Of a stretch of 64,000 nt of DNA, positions 44,404 through 55,220 are shown piece by piece (position 1 is the first letter of the stretch; every line of letters begins with the position of its first letter). The notes under the pieces were generated by a model. It searched no databases. It was not told where the DNA came from and saw only the letters and a list, made by a program, of their open reading frames with translations. This stretch comes from Rhabdophis nuchalis (taxonomy: Eukaryota > Chordata > Lepidosauria > Squamata > Natricidae): positions 202,826,105-202,890,104 of the forward strand of contig CM077643.1 in the NCBI GenBank assembly GCA_039707465.1, read 5' to 3'. A program made the translations under genes and the position numbers.

Positions 44404-46973
44404 TATATTTATACCCCGCCCTTCTCCAAGCGGACCCAGGGCGGCGCACAGGAATGTTAAAATACATACAAAAAACATAATAAAATTTTAAAAAACATAT
44501 TCTAATAAAAAACCTGTGCTAAAACCAAATTAAAAATCCCAAATTTAAAACTACCTAGGAGTCAGTAATGGAGGTTACGCTAGGCCGGCTAGATGGAATA
44601 GGTGTGTCTTCAGACACTTGCGGAAGAGGCGGAGGTCAGAGATGGTGCAGAGTTCAGGGGGTAGGTCGTTCCAAAGGGCTGGTCCCGCCACAGAGAAGGC
44701 TCTTCCCCTGGGTGTCGCCAGTCGGCATTGTCCACCCGACGGCACCCTGAGGAGGCCCTCTCTGTGGGAGCGTATCGGTCTGAGGGATGTATGGGGCAGG
44801 AGGCGGTCTCGCATGTAACTAGGCCCCGAGCCATGGAGCGCTTTAAAGATGGTCGTTAAAACCTTGAAGCGCACCCGAAAGACCACAGGAAGCCAGTACA
44901 GCTTGTGCAGGATAGGTGTTATGTGGGAGTGTCTAGACGCTCCCATAATCACCCGTGCGGCTGCGTTCTGGACTAGCTGCAGCTTTCGGGTGCACCTCAA
45001 GGGGAGCCCCATGTAGAGAGCATTACAGTAGTCGAGTCGAGAGGTGATGAGTGCTTGAGTGACTGTGCGTAAGGCACCCCGGTCCAGTAAGGGGCGCAAT
45101 TGGCGCATCAGGCGTACCTGATGAAACGCCCCCCTGGCCACGGCTGCCACATGATCTTCCATAGACAGCCGGGAGTCCAGGAGGACACCCAAATTGCGCG
45201 CCCTCTCCACGGGGGCCGGTGTTTCGCCCCCAATGGCCAGAGTTGGAATAATCTGGCTGAACCAGAGCGCTGGAAGCCACAGCCACTCTGTCTTGGACGG
45301 GTTGAGCTTGAGTTTGTTACTACCCATCCAGATCCATACGGCCTCCAAGCCCCGGGACATAACCTCGACGACATCATTGGGGTGGTCTGGGGTGGATATG
45401 TACAACTGAGTATCATCAGCGTACAGATGATATCCCACCCCAAAACCACGGATGATCTCACCCAGCGGCTTCATATATGTGTTGAACAGTAGGGGCGAGA
45501 GGACCGACCCCTTAGGAACCCCACAAATGAGGGGCCTCGAGGCCGACCTCTGCCCCCCTGCCAACACATATTGCGACCGACCAGAGAGGTAGGACGAGAA
45601 CCACCGCAAAACGGTGCCTCCCAGCCCCAACCCCCCCAGTCGGCGCAATAGGATACCATGGTCGATGGTATCAAAAGCCGCTGACAGGTCTAATAGGACT
45701 AGGATAGAGGACTATCCTCTATCCCGCGCCCTCCAGAGATCATCAACCAACGCGACCAATGCCGTCTCGGTGCTGTGCCCGGGTCGGAAGCCGGACTGGC
45801 GCGGGTCTAGATCAACTTCCTCCAAGTGTCGCGGAAACTGTTGAGCCACCACACTCTCAACAACCTTCACTAAAAAGTGGAGGTTGGAGACGGGACGATA
45901 GTTCTCTAATAATGCTGAATCCAGGGATGGCTTCTTGAGGAGGGGCCTTACTACCGCCTCTTTCAAGACGGTAGGCAAGGACCCCTCACTCAAAGATGCA
46001 TTGACAATGCCCTGGAGCCAGCCTCGTGTCGTCTCCCAGGATGCCAGTACAAGCCAGGAGGGACACAGGTCCAATAAACATGTGGTAGCCCTAAGTCTCT
46101 TTGACAACTTGTCCATATCCTTGGTGGTAACAAAATCAAACTCCTCCCAAGATGGTGTCACAAGAACAGCCTCGGCCCGCTCGACTGGACCACTGTCGAT
46201 GGAGGGTAGCTCGTTCCGAATCCGAGTGATTTTCTCCTGCAGATAAATCCCAAATTCCTCTGCTCGACCCTGTAAAGGGGCTTCCCGCGGCCTCTGTTGA
46301 AGGAGGGAGCGGGTCACCCCAAACAGGGCGGCAGGGCGGTTATCTGCGGATGCAATAAGAGTGGCACAATACTCATGTTTGGCCACTCTTATCGCCACTA
46401 AGTAAGTCCTAATATGGTCTCTCACTAGTGTTCGGTTGGCTTCGGAGTGAGAAGATCTCCATCTACTCTCTAGGCGTCTCTTGTGGCGCTTCATCTCCCT
46501 AAGCCCCTCGGTAAACCAAGGAGCCCAGGTGGTTCGTCGCCGCAAGAGAGGCCGCAAGGGCGCGACTCGGTCCAAGGCCCCCATGGCCGCACTTAACCAT
46601 GCGGCCACTAGGTCCTCAGTCGAGTCGCGGGGTAAGTCCACAGGAATTGGCCCAAGCTCCCTTTGGAACCTTATCGGGTCCATCAGGAGCCTGGGGCGGA
46701 ACCATATAGGAATGTCCGGTTCCGCCTCCCCGCAGTGAGGTGCGGCGATCGGAAAGTCGAGCTGAAGGAGAGCGTGATCTGTCCATGACAGGGGTGTGAT
46801 GACTAAATCCCCTATTCCCAGATCACTACTCCACTGTCCCGAGACGAAGATTAGATCCAGGGTGTGTCCGCCCTCGTGGGTAGGGCCTACAACTACTTGG
46901 GTCAGGTCCATGGCTGTCATGGAAGCCATGAACTCCCGAGCTACCCCAGAGGTCTCGCCCGCTGACGGCAGGT
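44404..46973 (-). mobile_element. L2/CR1-clade LINE, copy C (5'-truncated)
   Basis: Minus-strand ORFs: 46929-45712 (405 codons, endonuclease C-half through RT start: HEGGHTLDLIFVSGQWSSDL, NYRPVSNLHFLVKVVESVVA) and 45648-44575 (357 codons, [18 protein letters not shown] at about 45423, C-terminal domain). Between them a small palindromic duplication, ggatagaggactatcctctatcc-like at 45701-45723, breaks the frame. It lies tail to tail with copy B. Confidence 0.9.
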
Positions 46974-47079
46974 GTATGTATTTATTTATTGTGATGTATT
47001 TTTATATTTTCCTGTGCACCGCCCCGAGTCCCTTCGGGAAGAGGGGGCGGTTAATAAGTCGAATAAATGAAATGAAATG
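46974..47079 (+). mobile_element. LINE D, right part of 3' UTR with AAATG tail
   Basis: ctgtgcaccgccccgagtcc ... gggcggttaataagtcg followed by an (AAATG)n tail. Then atattggaaggctgctatcc resumes the CR1 sequence broken at 40716. ATATTG flanks both sides and may be the TSD. Confidence 0.7.
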
Positions 47080-47987
47080 AAATATTGGAAGGCTGCTATC
47101 CTGTCTCCCCTAGTCCCTCTTTTATTAAACTGTATTTCTTCCTCTCTGCCCCTCTATGGGCCACTTGGGAGTTTGCTATCTCAGTGCCTTTTTGGCCCTA
47201 AGAGGCCTCCGTGCAGTCTTTTTGAGGAACTGACTGTTGGAAATGCCAGGTGGGAGAAGTTACAGGGAGGTGAAAACATTTTCAGTGGGTACATTTTACA
47301 TTTGTGTACCTTGCACATGACACATGTGTGCTAGGCACAAAATGAGTTGGTATTCTATTATCCGAAGTCCTTGTGAACATTGTGTGAAAAATTGAGGTAA
47401 ATCGTTCCAGTAGTTTTTGAGATTAGTGGATTCGTACAAACTATTTTACATTTTTATTTATATAGATTTGCTCTGATGACAAAATATCAAATATGTTGTA
47501 CCAAGGCAGATTCATCAATTGAATGTTTTATGTATCATTGGCAGATCCAACAGTGTATAAGACAGTAGCAGACTTATAGCACTATCCCTCATCATGCTAT
47601 ACATTGCCATGCCTCCTTCTATACTATCTGGTTTGAATGGATGAGGGTAAATTGAAAAGGGTAAATCAGATGAAAATTTTTCCCAAGGTTTTGGTTCATC
47701 AGTAGCTTTGTTTAGCATATGTACAATTTTTATTATTTTTCTAATCCCATTCTGAACTCACATTGGACATGGCAGACATTTTGCCAATGTAGTTGAGACA
47801 TTTCTTCAGGCTCAGAATAATGTGAATATAGATTTATTATACTTCCCTAGATCAAATATGTTTCAACATTGCCTGTTTCTTTGTCTTAACATTATGAATA
47901 TGTTTTTAAATCTACCTTTTTTCTTTCTTACTTTGGTTGTATAAATAACAACATATTGTATATATATTTATTTATTTTAATGCACAG

Positions 47988-48062
47988 AACAAAACTCTAA
48001 AAGAAATTCAAGCATTCATGAATAATATTTTAACTGCAATTGAATTAAGCGCCTTCTCTGAG
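47988..48062 (+). CDS. SGO2: SGO2 75-nt exon
   Basis: Acceptor AATGCACAG|AAC, donor GAG|GTATGT. Reads NKTLKEIQAFMNNILTAIEL and then SAFSE, collinear with human (IEALMNNNLITAIEMSSLSE). Exactly 25 codons, phase 0 on both sides. Confidence 0.92.
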
Positions 48063-49114
48063 GTATGTGCCAGTTGTATGACTATTATATCACAGACCTA
48101 AGCAGGATCACTATTACATCTATGTTTGTAACTCATCACTACAATTTAATTCCTCACCCCCCAGATATTTTCATATATTACTCAGGTGAAAATACAAGAA
48201 AAAAGTACTTAATAAAAAATTACCAGCATTCTATTCACCTGAAATACATATATAGATATCAGTTCAGATCTACATATGTTATTTATTATTTATTTAAATT
48301 CATTGAGTCTCCATCTCTAATGGACTTGGACAGTGCACAAAAATAAAAGAGACCTAAAAACAACTAAAAATATTAAATCAACAGAAACATCCCAGTTTAA
48401 CGTGCTTTAGTAATAAAATCCACATAACAAAACAAGGGCCATTAAACAAATAACAAACATCAACCCCAGGCTGGGGGATCAAAGCCAGGTTTTCAAAGCT
48501 TTCCAGAACTCTAGGAAAGATAATGCCATCCTTATTTCTGGGGAGTGTAGTAGTGCAAAATAGTATGTTTTAATATAAAATTATTTATAAAATAATGTAC
48601 TGTATATGACTTAAATATTTTAATACTTCAAAATGAAGTTTCTGTTATAAATGTACAATGTGCATACATGACCTTTATTTTGATCTGTGTTTTGGTAAAA
48701 TAAGTATTTTTATAAATAAGCACTGGGCATATAAGTATGTTGTGTGCTTTACATTTCTTAGTCCAGGATTCACCAACTCCTCGGCCATGGCCCACTGTTG
48801 GGCTGTGGCCTATTCACAATTGGGCTGCAGGTGGCAGGCACACATAGCTCAATGTGGGCTAGCACATGTGCATGCATGCAGTTTGATTCACATGAGCAGC
48901 AGGTTGGCGCACATGCATGCCCAGCTCAACTTGCAGTCAAGATGCGTATGCTTGCACGCCAGGTCACTGTTCATGCAAGTCAAGCTACACATGCATGTAG
49001 ACCCGTTGCTTGTGTTGTCCTGTTCCTCTCTTCCCCCATGGCCAGGTCCCCATGCTGCAAAGGTTGTGGACCGCCTCCCTATACAGCAGAACAGCCTTAT
49101 GAAACAGACTAGAA

Positions 49115-49284
49115 CAGGGGTCTTCAACCCCTGTTCCGGCTCCGGTCTGCAGCATGCCAGAAACCAGGCTGGGCAAACAAGCAAAGCTCCATCCACAGGA
49201 TATAGGCAACACACAAAATCACAGCCCATGAAAAAACCTCTCCACAGAACTGGTCCCTGGTGTCCAAATGGTTGGGGGCCACTG
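49115..49284. mobile_element. hAT/Charlie-like MITE, decayed
   Basis: CAGGGGTCTTCAACCCCTG at the left against ATGGTTGGGGGCCACTG at the right. No clear 8-bp duplication. Confidence 0.6.
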
Positions 49285-49312
49285 CCCCAGCTAACAGCTG
49301 CAAACAGTTGAA

Positions 49313-49546
49313 CTTTATAGCAATAGCAGTAACACTTGACTTATATATCACTTAATAGTGCTTTACAGCACTACATAAGTGGTTTACAATGTCAGCATAT
49401 TGCCCCCAATAATCTGGATCCTCATTTTAGCAACTTCAGAAGGATGAAAGGCTGAATCAACCTTTAGCACATCAGAATCAAATTCCAGACTGGGCAGAGA
49501 AAGCCTGCAATACTTCATTCTAACTACTGCGCCACCAGAGCTTATA
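49313..49546 (-). repeat. tRNA-derived SINE
   Basis: The minus strand begins GGTGGCGCAGTAGTTAGAA (A-box-like) and ends in a TGCTATTGCTA-type tail after the phrase complementary to cttaatagtgctttaca. Common squamate SINE layout. Confidence 0.72.
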
Positions 49547-50105
49547 GTTAGCAACTGCAATTGATTCTAGTGAAATAGTTGCTAAATGACATGGTCACTA
49601 AGCAAACCATACAACTAAGAAAGATGCTTCGAAGTTGTGAATGCTTTACTATCCATGACTAAATGTGGACTACTTGCAATATGCAGAATGTGCTTACTGA
49701 TTAATATTTCCTTGCAGAAAATCCTCACAATCTAAACACTATAAGTATAAACATGCTCACAAGCTCCAGGGCTTCTTACACCTTTTGACTTTTCATGTTA
49801 AACATTAAAGCATTAAATATTTTAGTTAGAAAAATTAAAAGCCAGCTTCAGATGAAGAAAAAAGGCGGGCTTTAGCATGATCTGTTTGTTCATACTTCTT
49901 TGATCAAAATGGTATTTTCTTAGAGAATGAAGAGGTAACTGCAGTTTTGTCTCTCCATCTAACCATAAAAATACCAAAGATAAGATGGAATAACAGATAT
50001 GAGGTGCAAGATGTTCCATTTTGCAAGAGCAGTCACAAGTTTCAGAATTCCAAGTCATTAAAATGAATGGAATATGAGTATGCTAACATATTTTTCTTTG
50101 AATAG

Positions 50106-50188
50106 TGTATTCCAAAACCTGTAACAATGGATGATTCTCAGTGCAGCAATTCTGGTCATGAATCCAAGCTTTTAAAAAATCAAATAAG
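50106..50188 (+). CDS. SGO2: SGO2 83-nt exon
   Basis: Acceptor TTTGAATAG|TGT, donor ATAAG|GTAATA. Reads CIPKPVTMDDSQCSNSGHES and then KLLKNQI. Similarity to mammals is modest, but phase and borders fit the neighbours on both sides. Confidence 0.8.
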
Positions 50189-50723
50189 GTAATATTTGAG
50201 TTTAAATATTAAACTAGATAAAAATGAAAACAGGAAAGTCTGCCAATTCAATCAGCTGTGAATACTTACTTCAGAAAGTTTCAGAGGTTATTTTTACTCA
50301 GAAAAAAATATGTACACTCAAATCCAAAATATGCATAGCCAATATATGAGTTATTTTCACATCAGAAAATTTATGAAATTATCATTTGTTTTTATTTTGC
50401 TAACACAACCTACAATTTATATTAGTGTATGTTGTGACTATGTAGCATATCCAATTGGTTTTAAATGAAATATTTAAGTCTAGTTGCTATTTTGTCATCA
50501 TTGTATGTGGGTATGTTTCCATAACATAATATGCTGTTAATCGAATACTTTTGTACTCTGGTTCAAATCATCTTACATTACTATTTAAATTATGAGCCTT
50601 TATTTTGTTCCTTTTTTAAAGTGTAAACACAGTTCATCATACAATCAAAATTCATTTTGTTTTTAAAATGTTTATATTATTGAATATTATTCATTCTTAA
50701 TAATTCTCTCCTTTTTCTTTCAG

Positions 50724-50953
50724 ATGTACTGAACAATATTTGATCACTCCTCATATTGTAGAAAGTGATGGGGGAGAGAAAGGGAACTTGTTTGTATGTG
50801 ACACAGATGGGCCTTTTAAGCAGATATCCGTACTCTCAAACGAAATTACAACAGATCATATGAACATGCAGATATTATACCCTAAGCAAATGCTAAAACC
50901 AAGCAAAATAAATAAAATGGAAACAAAATTTGCCACAAATACATTTCCAGAAG
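50724..50953 (+). CDS. SGO2: SGO2 230-nt exon
   Basis: Acceptor CTTTTTCTTTCAG|ATG, donor GAAG|GTATAC. Open in the phase imposed by the exon upstream, reading CTEQYLITPHIVESDGGEKG and ending NTFPE. Divergent, low-complexity linker as expected for this part of shugoshin 2. Confidence 0.8.
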
Positions 50954-51657
50954 GTATACTGTATTATTTTTTTATGCAGTGGAGCAGGATCTAATATATT
51001 GTGCTGAAAAAGAGAGAGAGAGAGAGATCTTAATTCATCCCAAATTATCATCATACAACTCAGATGTGATTTTCTGAGGGAGACTGGACAATTGACAAAT
51101 AGAATTAAAATTCTCAATGCTTCAAAAGTCCACCATGAGATGATGTTTGGGAAGAAAGCACACCTCACCTGAGGAACTCAGAACAAAGACAATAATGAAT
51201 ACATTCTATAGAATAATTCAACATTTGGAATTTATTCTGTCAGCTAACTAATTCAGAAGCCAAAAAAGAAAAGCAGATAAATGTTAAAGGGAAAGGAAAT
51301 AAAGATGCTTATATAAGGAAAACAATTTATAGTTGGTGAAAAGGAAACTATACAGGAGAATACTGAATTAAATGTAATATTCAGAGATTCCCTGATAATA
51401 TGACTCATTCAATTGGCATTTTTAACAAATGTATTAAAATAGACCTTTTTTAGATAGAAAAATCATTGGAAGAATGTAGCACTTTTAGGAATTGATTCAT
51501 TTAAGTTAATATAACTTTTAAAATAACTGCAAATTCTTGTTTCAAAATGCTTGAGATTTTTTAATGAAAAAAATGTTTTTTTTATTAAAAATAACTGAAC
51601 AATAAAGTCATGAATAACAGAGATAATGTGCCAGTAGAATATCCACAGCACTTCTTA

Positions 51658-51961
51658 CAGTAGTGGGATTCAAAAAAATTTACTATCTGTTTTGTGGGTG
51701 TGGCTTGGTGGGCATGGTGTGGCTTGGTGGGTATGGCTTGGTGGGCATGGTGTCGCTTGGTGGGCATGACTTGATGGGCATGACAGGGGAAGATTACTGC
51801 AAAATCCCCATTCCCTTCCAATCAACTGGGACTTGGGAGATAGAGAATAGATGGGGGCATGGTCAGTCAGAAGTGGTATTTACCGGTTCTCAGTAGTACT
51901 ACTCAAACTTTTCATTACCGGTTCTCCAGAATTGATCAGAACCTGCTGAATACCACCTCTG
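51658..51961. mobile_element. hAT MITE (304 bp)
   Basis: CAGTAGTGGGATTC ... GAATACCACCTCTG. Flanks acttctta (51650-51657) and acttcttc (51962-51969) agree at 7 of 8. Internal gggcatggtgtggcttggtg units are tandemly repeated. Lies in the SGO2 intron before the large exon. Confidence 0.87.
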
Positions 51962-52153
51962 ACTTCTTCATAATCATTTCTAAAGTATACATTGTCCTAA
52001 AGAATACTTCTGCAAAAGTCTACAAGTCAGTCAAATATTGCATTGTGATTAGTACTGAAAGATTTCATTTGTTTAATTTCAATATAAAACCAATGTTATA
52101 AATATTAAAATAAAACTTGTACATTTTAAAGTTTTCTTAATTTTGCTTTTCAG

Positions 52154-52698
52154 AAAATCAGTCTCATATGAAACAAATCTCTAATAGTGCTTCTCTAGAT
52201 TATGCATCATCTGCAGATGAATATGAAAGTCAGTCAAAAGAACGTAATAAAACCTTTCCAATCCATGAATATATAAGTGAACGAAAGAAAGAAATGTGCA
52301 TTTCAAATATTCACCCTATTTTAAACAATTTTGGTACCAAAAGAGATAGTAACTGTATATTGCATCTTGGCACGTCCAGAGTTTGCAGTAATGATATTAG
52401 TAATCAGAGAGCCCCAAATGGTCTTTCAGATATTGAATTGACTTCCCAACCTAGCAGTAAGCTTGTTTACATGAATAAAGAAGATTTAATAAAAAGTCAA
52501 AAGTCAGAGGAAACTATATATGATACTGATATGGAATTAACTGTCAGTGAATTGGGTGAAATAGCTATAATTAAATCTAGAGATAAGAAACTTAATAAGG
52601 TTAAAGCTGACAAATTTTCAGGAAATCTAAGAAAAGTAACATTTGCACGTACAAAAAAACACATTGAAAAATATAGCAGAGCCAAAAAAATTATATGA
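52154..52698 (+). CDS. SGO2: SGO2 large exon, open 5' part ending in premature stop
   Basis: Acceptor TTGCTTTTCAG|AAAATC; the G from the previous exon makes a GAA codon. Open for 545 nt with SLDYASSADEYESQSKERNK and EETIYDTDMELTVSELGE, the latter matching the human YDADMDLTASE segment. TGA at 52696-52698. In mammals this exon stays open for some 2-3 kb. Confidence 0.85.
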
Positions 52699-53794
52699 AA
52701 ATGTTCAAAAAACCATCCAAACGATTAAATAAATAAATAAACATTACCACTGAAAGTAGAATTTTGAAAAGACATCATCCTGGGAAGTGGACCTGAAAAA
52801 TGCCAATGAAGAAGATATTGAAGAAGATAATAAAGACAGTAGCAAAAATTACAAGCACCTGCATTTAATAGATATCAGCTGTCAACTGCAAACTACTAAT
52901 ATTTTAGAGTCAGAAAAAGAGGAAAAAATAATTTCTGAAACAGTAGAGGGAGTAATCAGGTAGAATCCAGCAGAAAATTTGGAAATATCTACTATACTTT
53001 CTATTTTATTACAAGATAGTAATATTGAAAATTTGCTACCATTGGCAAGCCCCATAATGGATAAGCAAGAAAATTTAAATATAAATAAGAATTATCCTGA
53101 TACTTCCTAAATCAACAAATCAAGCTATTATGAAATGGAAAACATGCAGCATTTAAGAAATTTGAAAAGGTTTGGCTCAGAGAAATGCAGATATGACCTC
53201 CAAACAAAACATGGTCAAAAAATCAACGTAAAATGTGGATGCAGCAGCGAAGAAGTTACCTGCAAATAATATAACAGCAGAAGGATCTACAGATGCTTTA
53301 GATGTTTCAAAGATTTTGCAAAGTGACAAAAAATTTCTTGCAAAAGCTAATATGTGACATATATTATATTTCCAGGTTCTCTTAATGAGAAAAAAAAGTA
53401 CGTGAAGCAGAAATTACACAAGCAAAAATTATAGGACGAAAATATTCCACATAAAGCATCTGAAGAGGAAGGAAGAATTTTCAGTGTTCAGAGAGTAACT
53501 CCATGTTCCCTAAAAGATGCTGAAATTTCTATTGAAGCAATAAAGTGAAAAGAAGGTTCTATATCAAAGCCAAGCAGAAAAACTTACTTTGTTTGTATGC
53601 GTGATCAAAATAAAAAGGGAAATATCACTGTTGTAAATAAATCTGAAAGGTATTTTCAAGAAGAAAATTATTGTGATTTTTCAAAGAAGGCAGACATAAT
53701 TTATGAAGAATCATGGTACAGAAAGCCAGTGCAAGATTCTGGTATGTGTAATCCTAATTGTAATGGAGCTAAAATACTTGCTCAGGTTGAAAAC
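52699..53794 (+). pseudogene. SGO2: SGO2 large exon, decayed 3' part
   Basis: SGO2-like coding text continues in other frames: EVDLKNANEEDIEEDNKDSS from about 52781, then a TAG at 52961, TAA at 53108 and TAA at 53267 in one frame. An excursion into another frame ends at TGA 53355. The first frame resumes with a TGA at 53546 and SRKTYFVCMRDQNKKGN (human SRQTFVI region) at about 53572-53640. An AAAT-repeat expansion at 52726-52743 may mark one frame shift. Base composition stays exon-like (A-rich). Confidence 0.75.
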
Positions 53795-53802
53795 TAAAAA
53801 AA

Positions 53803-54183
53803 CAGTGGTGGGATTCAGCCAGTTTGCACCTTTTGGGGAGAACCGGTTGTTAAAACTTTGTAAGCAATTTGGGGAACCGGTTGTTGGAAGAAATCTTATC
53901 TCTCCCCCCCCCACACACACACACTTTATAGAGGTAATCCTGAAAGGAAGGCAGGAAGGAAATGTTCTGGTGTTGTTTCTAGCCTAATCTTTCTTGCCAT
54001 TTTTACAGAAACTGCCTCTCTGTTAACCCTTATTACATTGTAACAGCTAAGGTGAAGCACCCATTGACCTGAGTGAGGTTGAGTTGGCCATGCCCACATG
54101 GTCACATGACCACCGAGCCAAGCCTACCTAGCTGGTCATTAGGACAGAGAACTGCTTGTTAAATTATTTGAATCCCACCACTG
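53803..54183. mobile_element. hAT MITE (381 bp) inserted in the SGO2 large-exon remnant
   Basis: Begins CAGTGGTGGGATTCA and ends TGAATCCCACCACTG, 15-bp perfect inverted repeats. TAAAAAAA is duplicated exactly at 53795-53802 and 54184-54191. No transposase. Same family as the copies at 51658 and 38450. Confidence 0.93.
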
Positions 54184-54191
54184 TAAAAAAA

Positions 54192-55086
54192 AACCTCACA
54201 AAACTATATCATTGCTACCATATACCAAAATGGAATGTTAGCACCTTATTTACTTATCTATATTTTCTTAATGGCATTACTAATCTAAGAATGCCTGATA
54301 CAAAAGGAATGCCCATCAAAAGAAATAGGACAAACACAGTTGTTGCAGCTTTTTGGTCCAGATTATAGATACATGTTCCGTATAATACCTAGAAGCATGG
54401 AGCTAGGTGTAATGGTCCCCTTGTCTCTAACATTATTTTTGGTTTCTTGATGGTAAAAGGGATCTCTCTACATATGTGAGGTGCATTTCCTATTCACCCT
54501 ATAAAATGCCCCCCTTGCATGTCCAGATATTGTAACTTCCTTGTTATTCCATGTCCTTTATTTTTGGTGTCAACTTATTTTTCTATAATTAGTATATCTG
54601 ACGAATGAAAATAATACACAGGCACTAGTCATTAAAGCATATCTACAATACATCTCTTAATGTTTCAAAATAATCACAAATCTCTTTTTGATTGAGTCAT
54701 GGACATAAAGTAATGAAAATTAGTTGATTGAAAGGTCTTTTTGTTTTTGAGTTTGGTCTAATGAAGACCTAAGAAAGATAAATGTAGGTCTTTCTGTGTT
54801 CTACAACACAGTGGGTAAACATGCTTCCTCCAATGAGTTTGGCCAAATTTATGAATAGTAACATTCTAAACCATCTCAAAGATGCTTCAAAGACCTTCCT
54901 CTTGAATCCAAACATGCATGTGGAGCTGATTTATTTTATTTATTTATTAAATTGATATGCGGTCCATTACATTGTCAAATGACTCTAGGCAGTTTATGAT
55001 AAACACATATTTTCTAATAAAACATGACTTTTTAAAAATCCAAAAATATTTCTAATTAGTGTTATAAGTGTTAATTGAATTCCTAG
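54192..55086 (+). other. Between the MITE and the last SGO2 exon-like segment
   Basis: Mostly unrecognised. May hold the rest of the decayed large exon plus an intron. A LINE 3'-end-like piece lies at about 54930-55030 (tttatttatttattaaattgatatgcggtcc). Confidence 0.45.
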
Positions 55087-55185
55087 GGAGTAAGCCTCTT
55101 CAAGAATTGAAAAATATTGGTATAAATTCAAATCCCAAATCCAAGAGAGATATAGAAGCATATTTGTACCACCTGTTAGACTCAG
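55087..55185 (+). pseudogene. SGO2: SGO2 penultimate-exon candidate
   Basis: Acceptor TTGAATTCCTAG|GG. In the frame starting 55089 it reads SKPLQELKNIGINSNPKSKR, resembling human RPLQDLSNTSFVSNN. A donor-like CAG|GTGAAC lies at 55186. Just downstream, at 55202-55219, another frame spells YKEPSI, like the human FKEPSL of the shugoshin C-terminal box. Confidence 0.6.
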
Positions 55186-55220
55186 GTGAACAACAGTTTG
55201 CTACAAAGAACCCAGCATCC

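Larger units (their letters stand above)
38206..47467 (+). mobile_element. Composite repeat X, copy 2 (9.3 kb with nested insertions)
   Basis: Head ACTAGCTATTCCCGGCCACG at 38206 and tail ending ATTTTTATTTATATAGAT at 47467, as in copy 1. Between lie CTAC arrays, hAT MITEs at 38450 and 39720, two tandem CR1 3' pieces (39635-40346, 40391-40716), a LINE insertion (40717-47079), the rest of the second CR1 piece (47080-47130) and the X tail from about 47131. No clear TSD. Confidence 0.68.
48063..50105 (+). other. SGO2 intron with LINE 3' end, hAT and SINE pieces
   Basis: Holds a LINE 3'-end remnant at about 48275-48560, a hAT-like element at 49115-49284 and a SINE at 49313-49546. A further hAT-like stretch may lie at 48773-49080 (ggattcaccaactcctcgg). 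The rest is AT-rich. Confidence 0.6.
17758..55220 (+). pseudogene. SGO2: SGO2 (shugoshin 2): intact 5' exons, disrupted large exon
   Basis: Shugoshin 2 protects centromeric cohesin, mainly in meiosis, by recruiting PP2A through an N-terminal coiled coil; a C-terminal basic motif binds phosphorylated H2A. Exons 17758-17902, 36607-36782, 47988-48062, 50106-50188 and 50724-50953 join in phase with GT-AG borders. They keep SLFT.GIKR, KIKTKI, NSSLFKNYLKHNNKVLAMAL and the coiled coil with EKENSWRLANEKLLLQKEL. The large exon (from 52154) stays open through YDTDMELT (human YDADMDLT) to a TGA at 52696, giving about 417 residues. Beyond it SGO2-like reading continues in shifted frames with stops at 52961, 53108, 53267, 53355 and 53546, a hAT MITE at 53803, and a separate C-terminal exon near 55087. 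Its place beside KCTD18 matches human. Sequencing error could explain a few breaks but hardly all. Confidence 0.82.

Noticed and set aside
48658..49311. 217-aa Cys/His-rich ORF
   Set aside because: Covers repeat-derived sequence (hAT-like pieces at 48773-49284) within an SGO2 intron; no domain.
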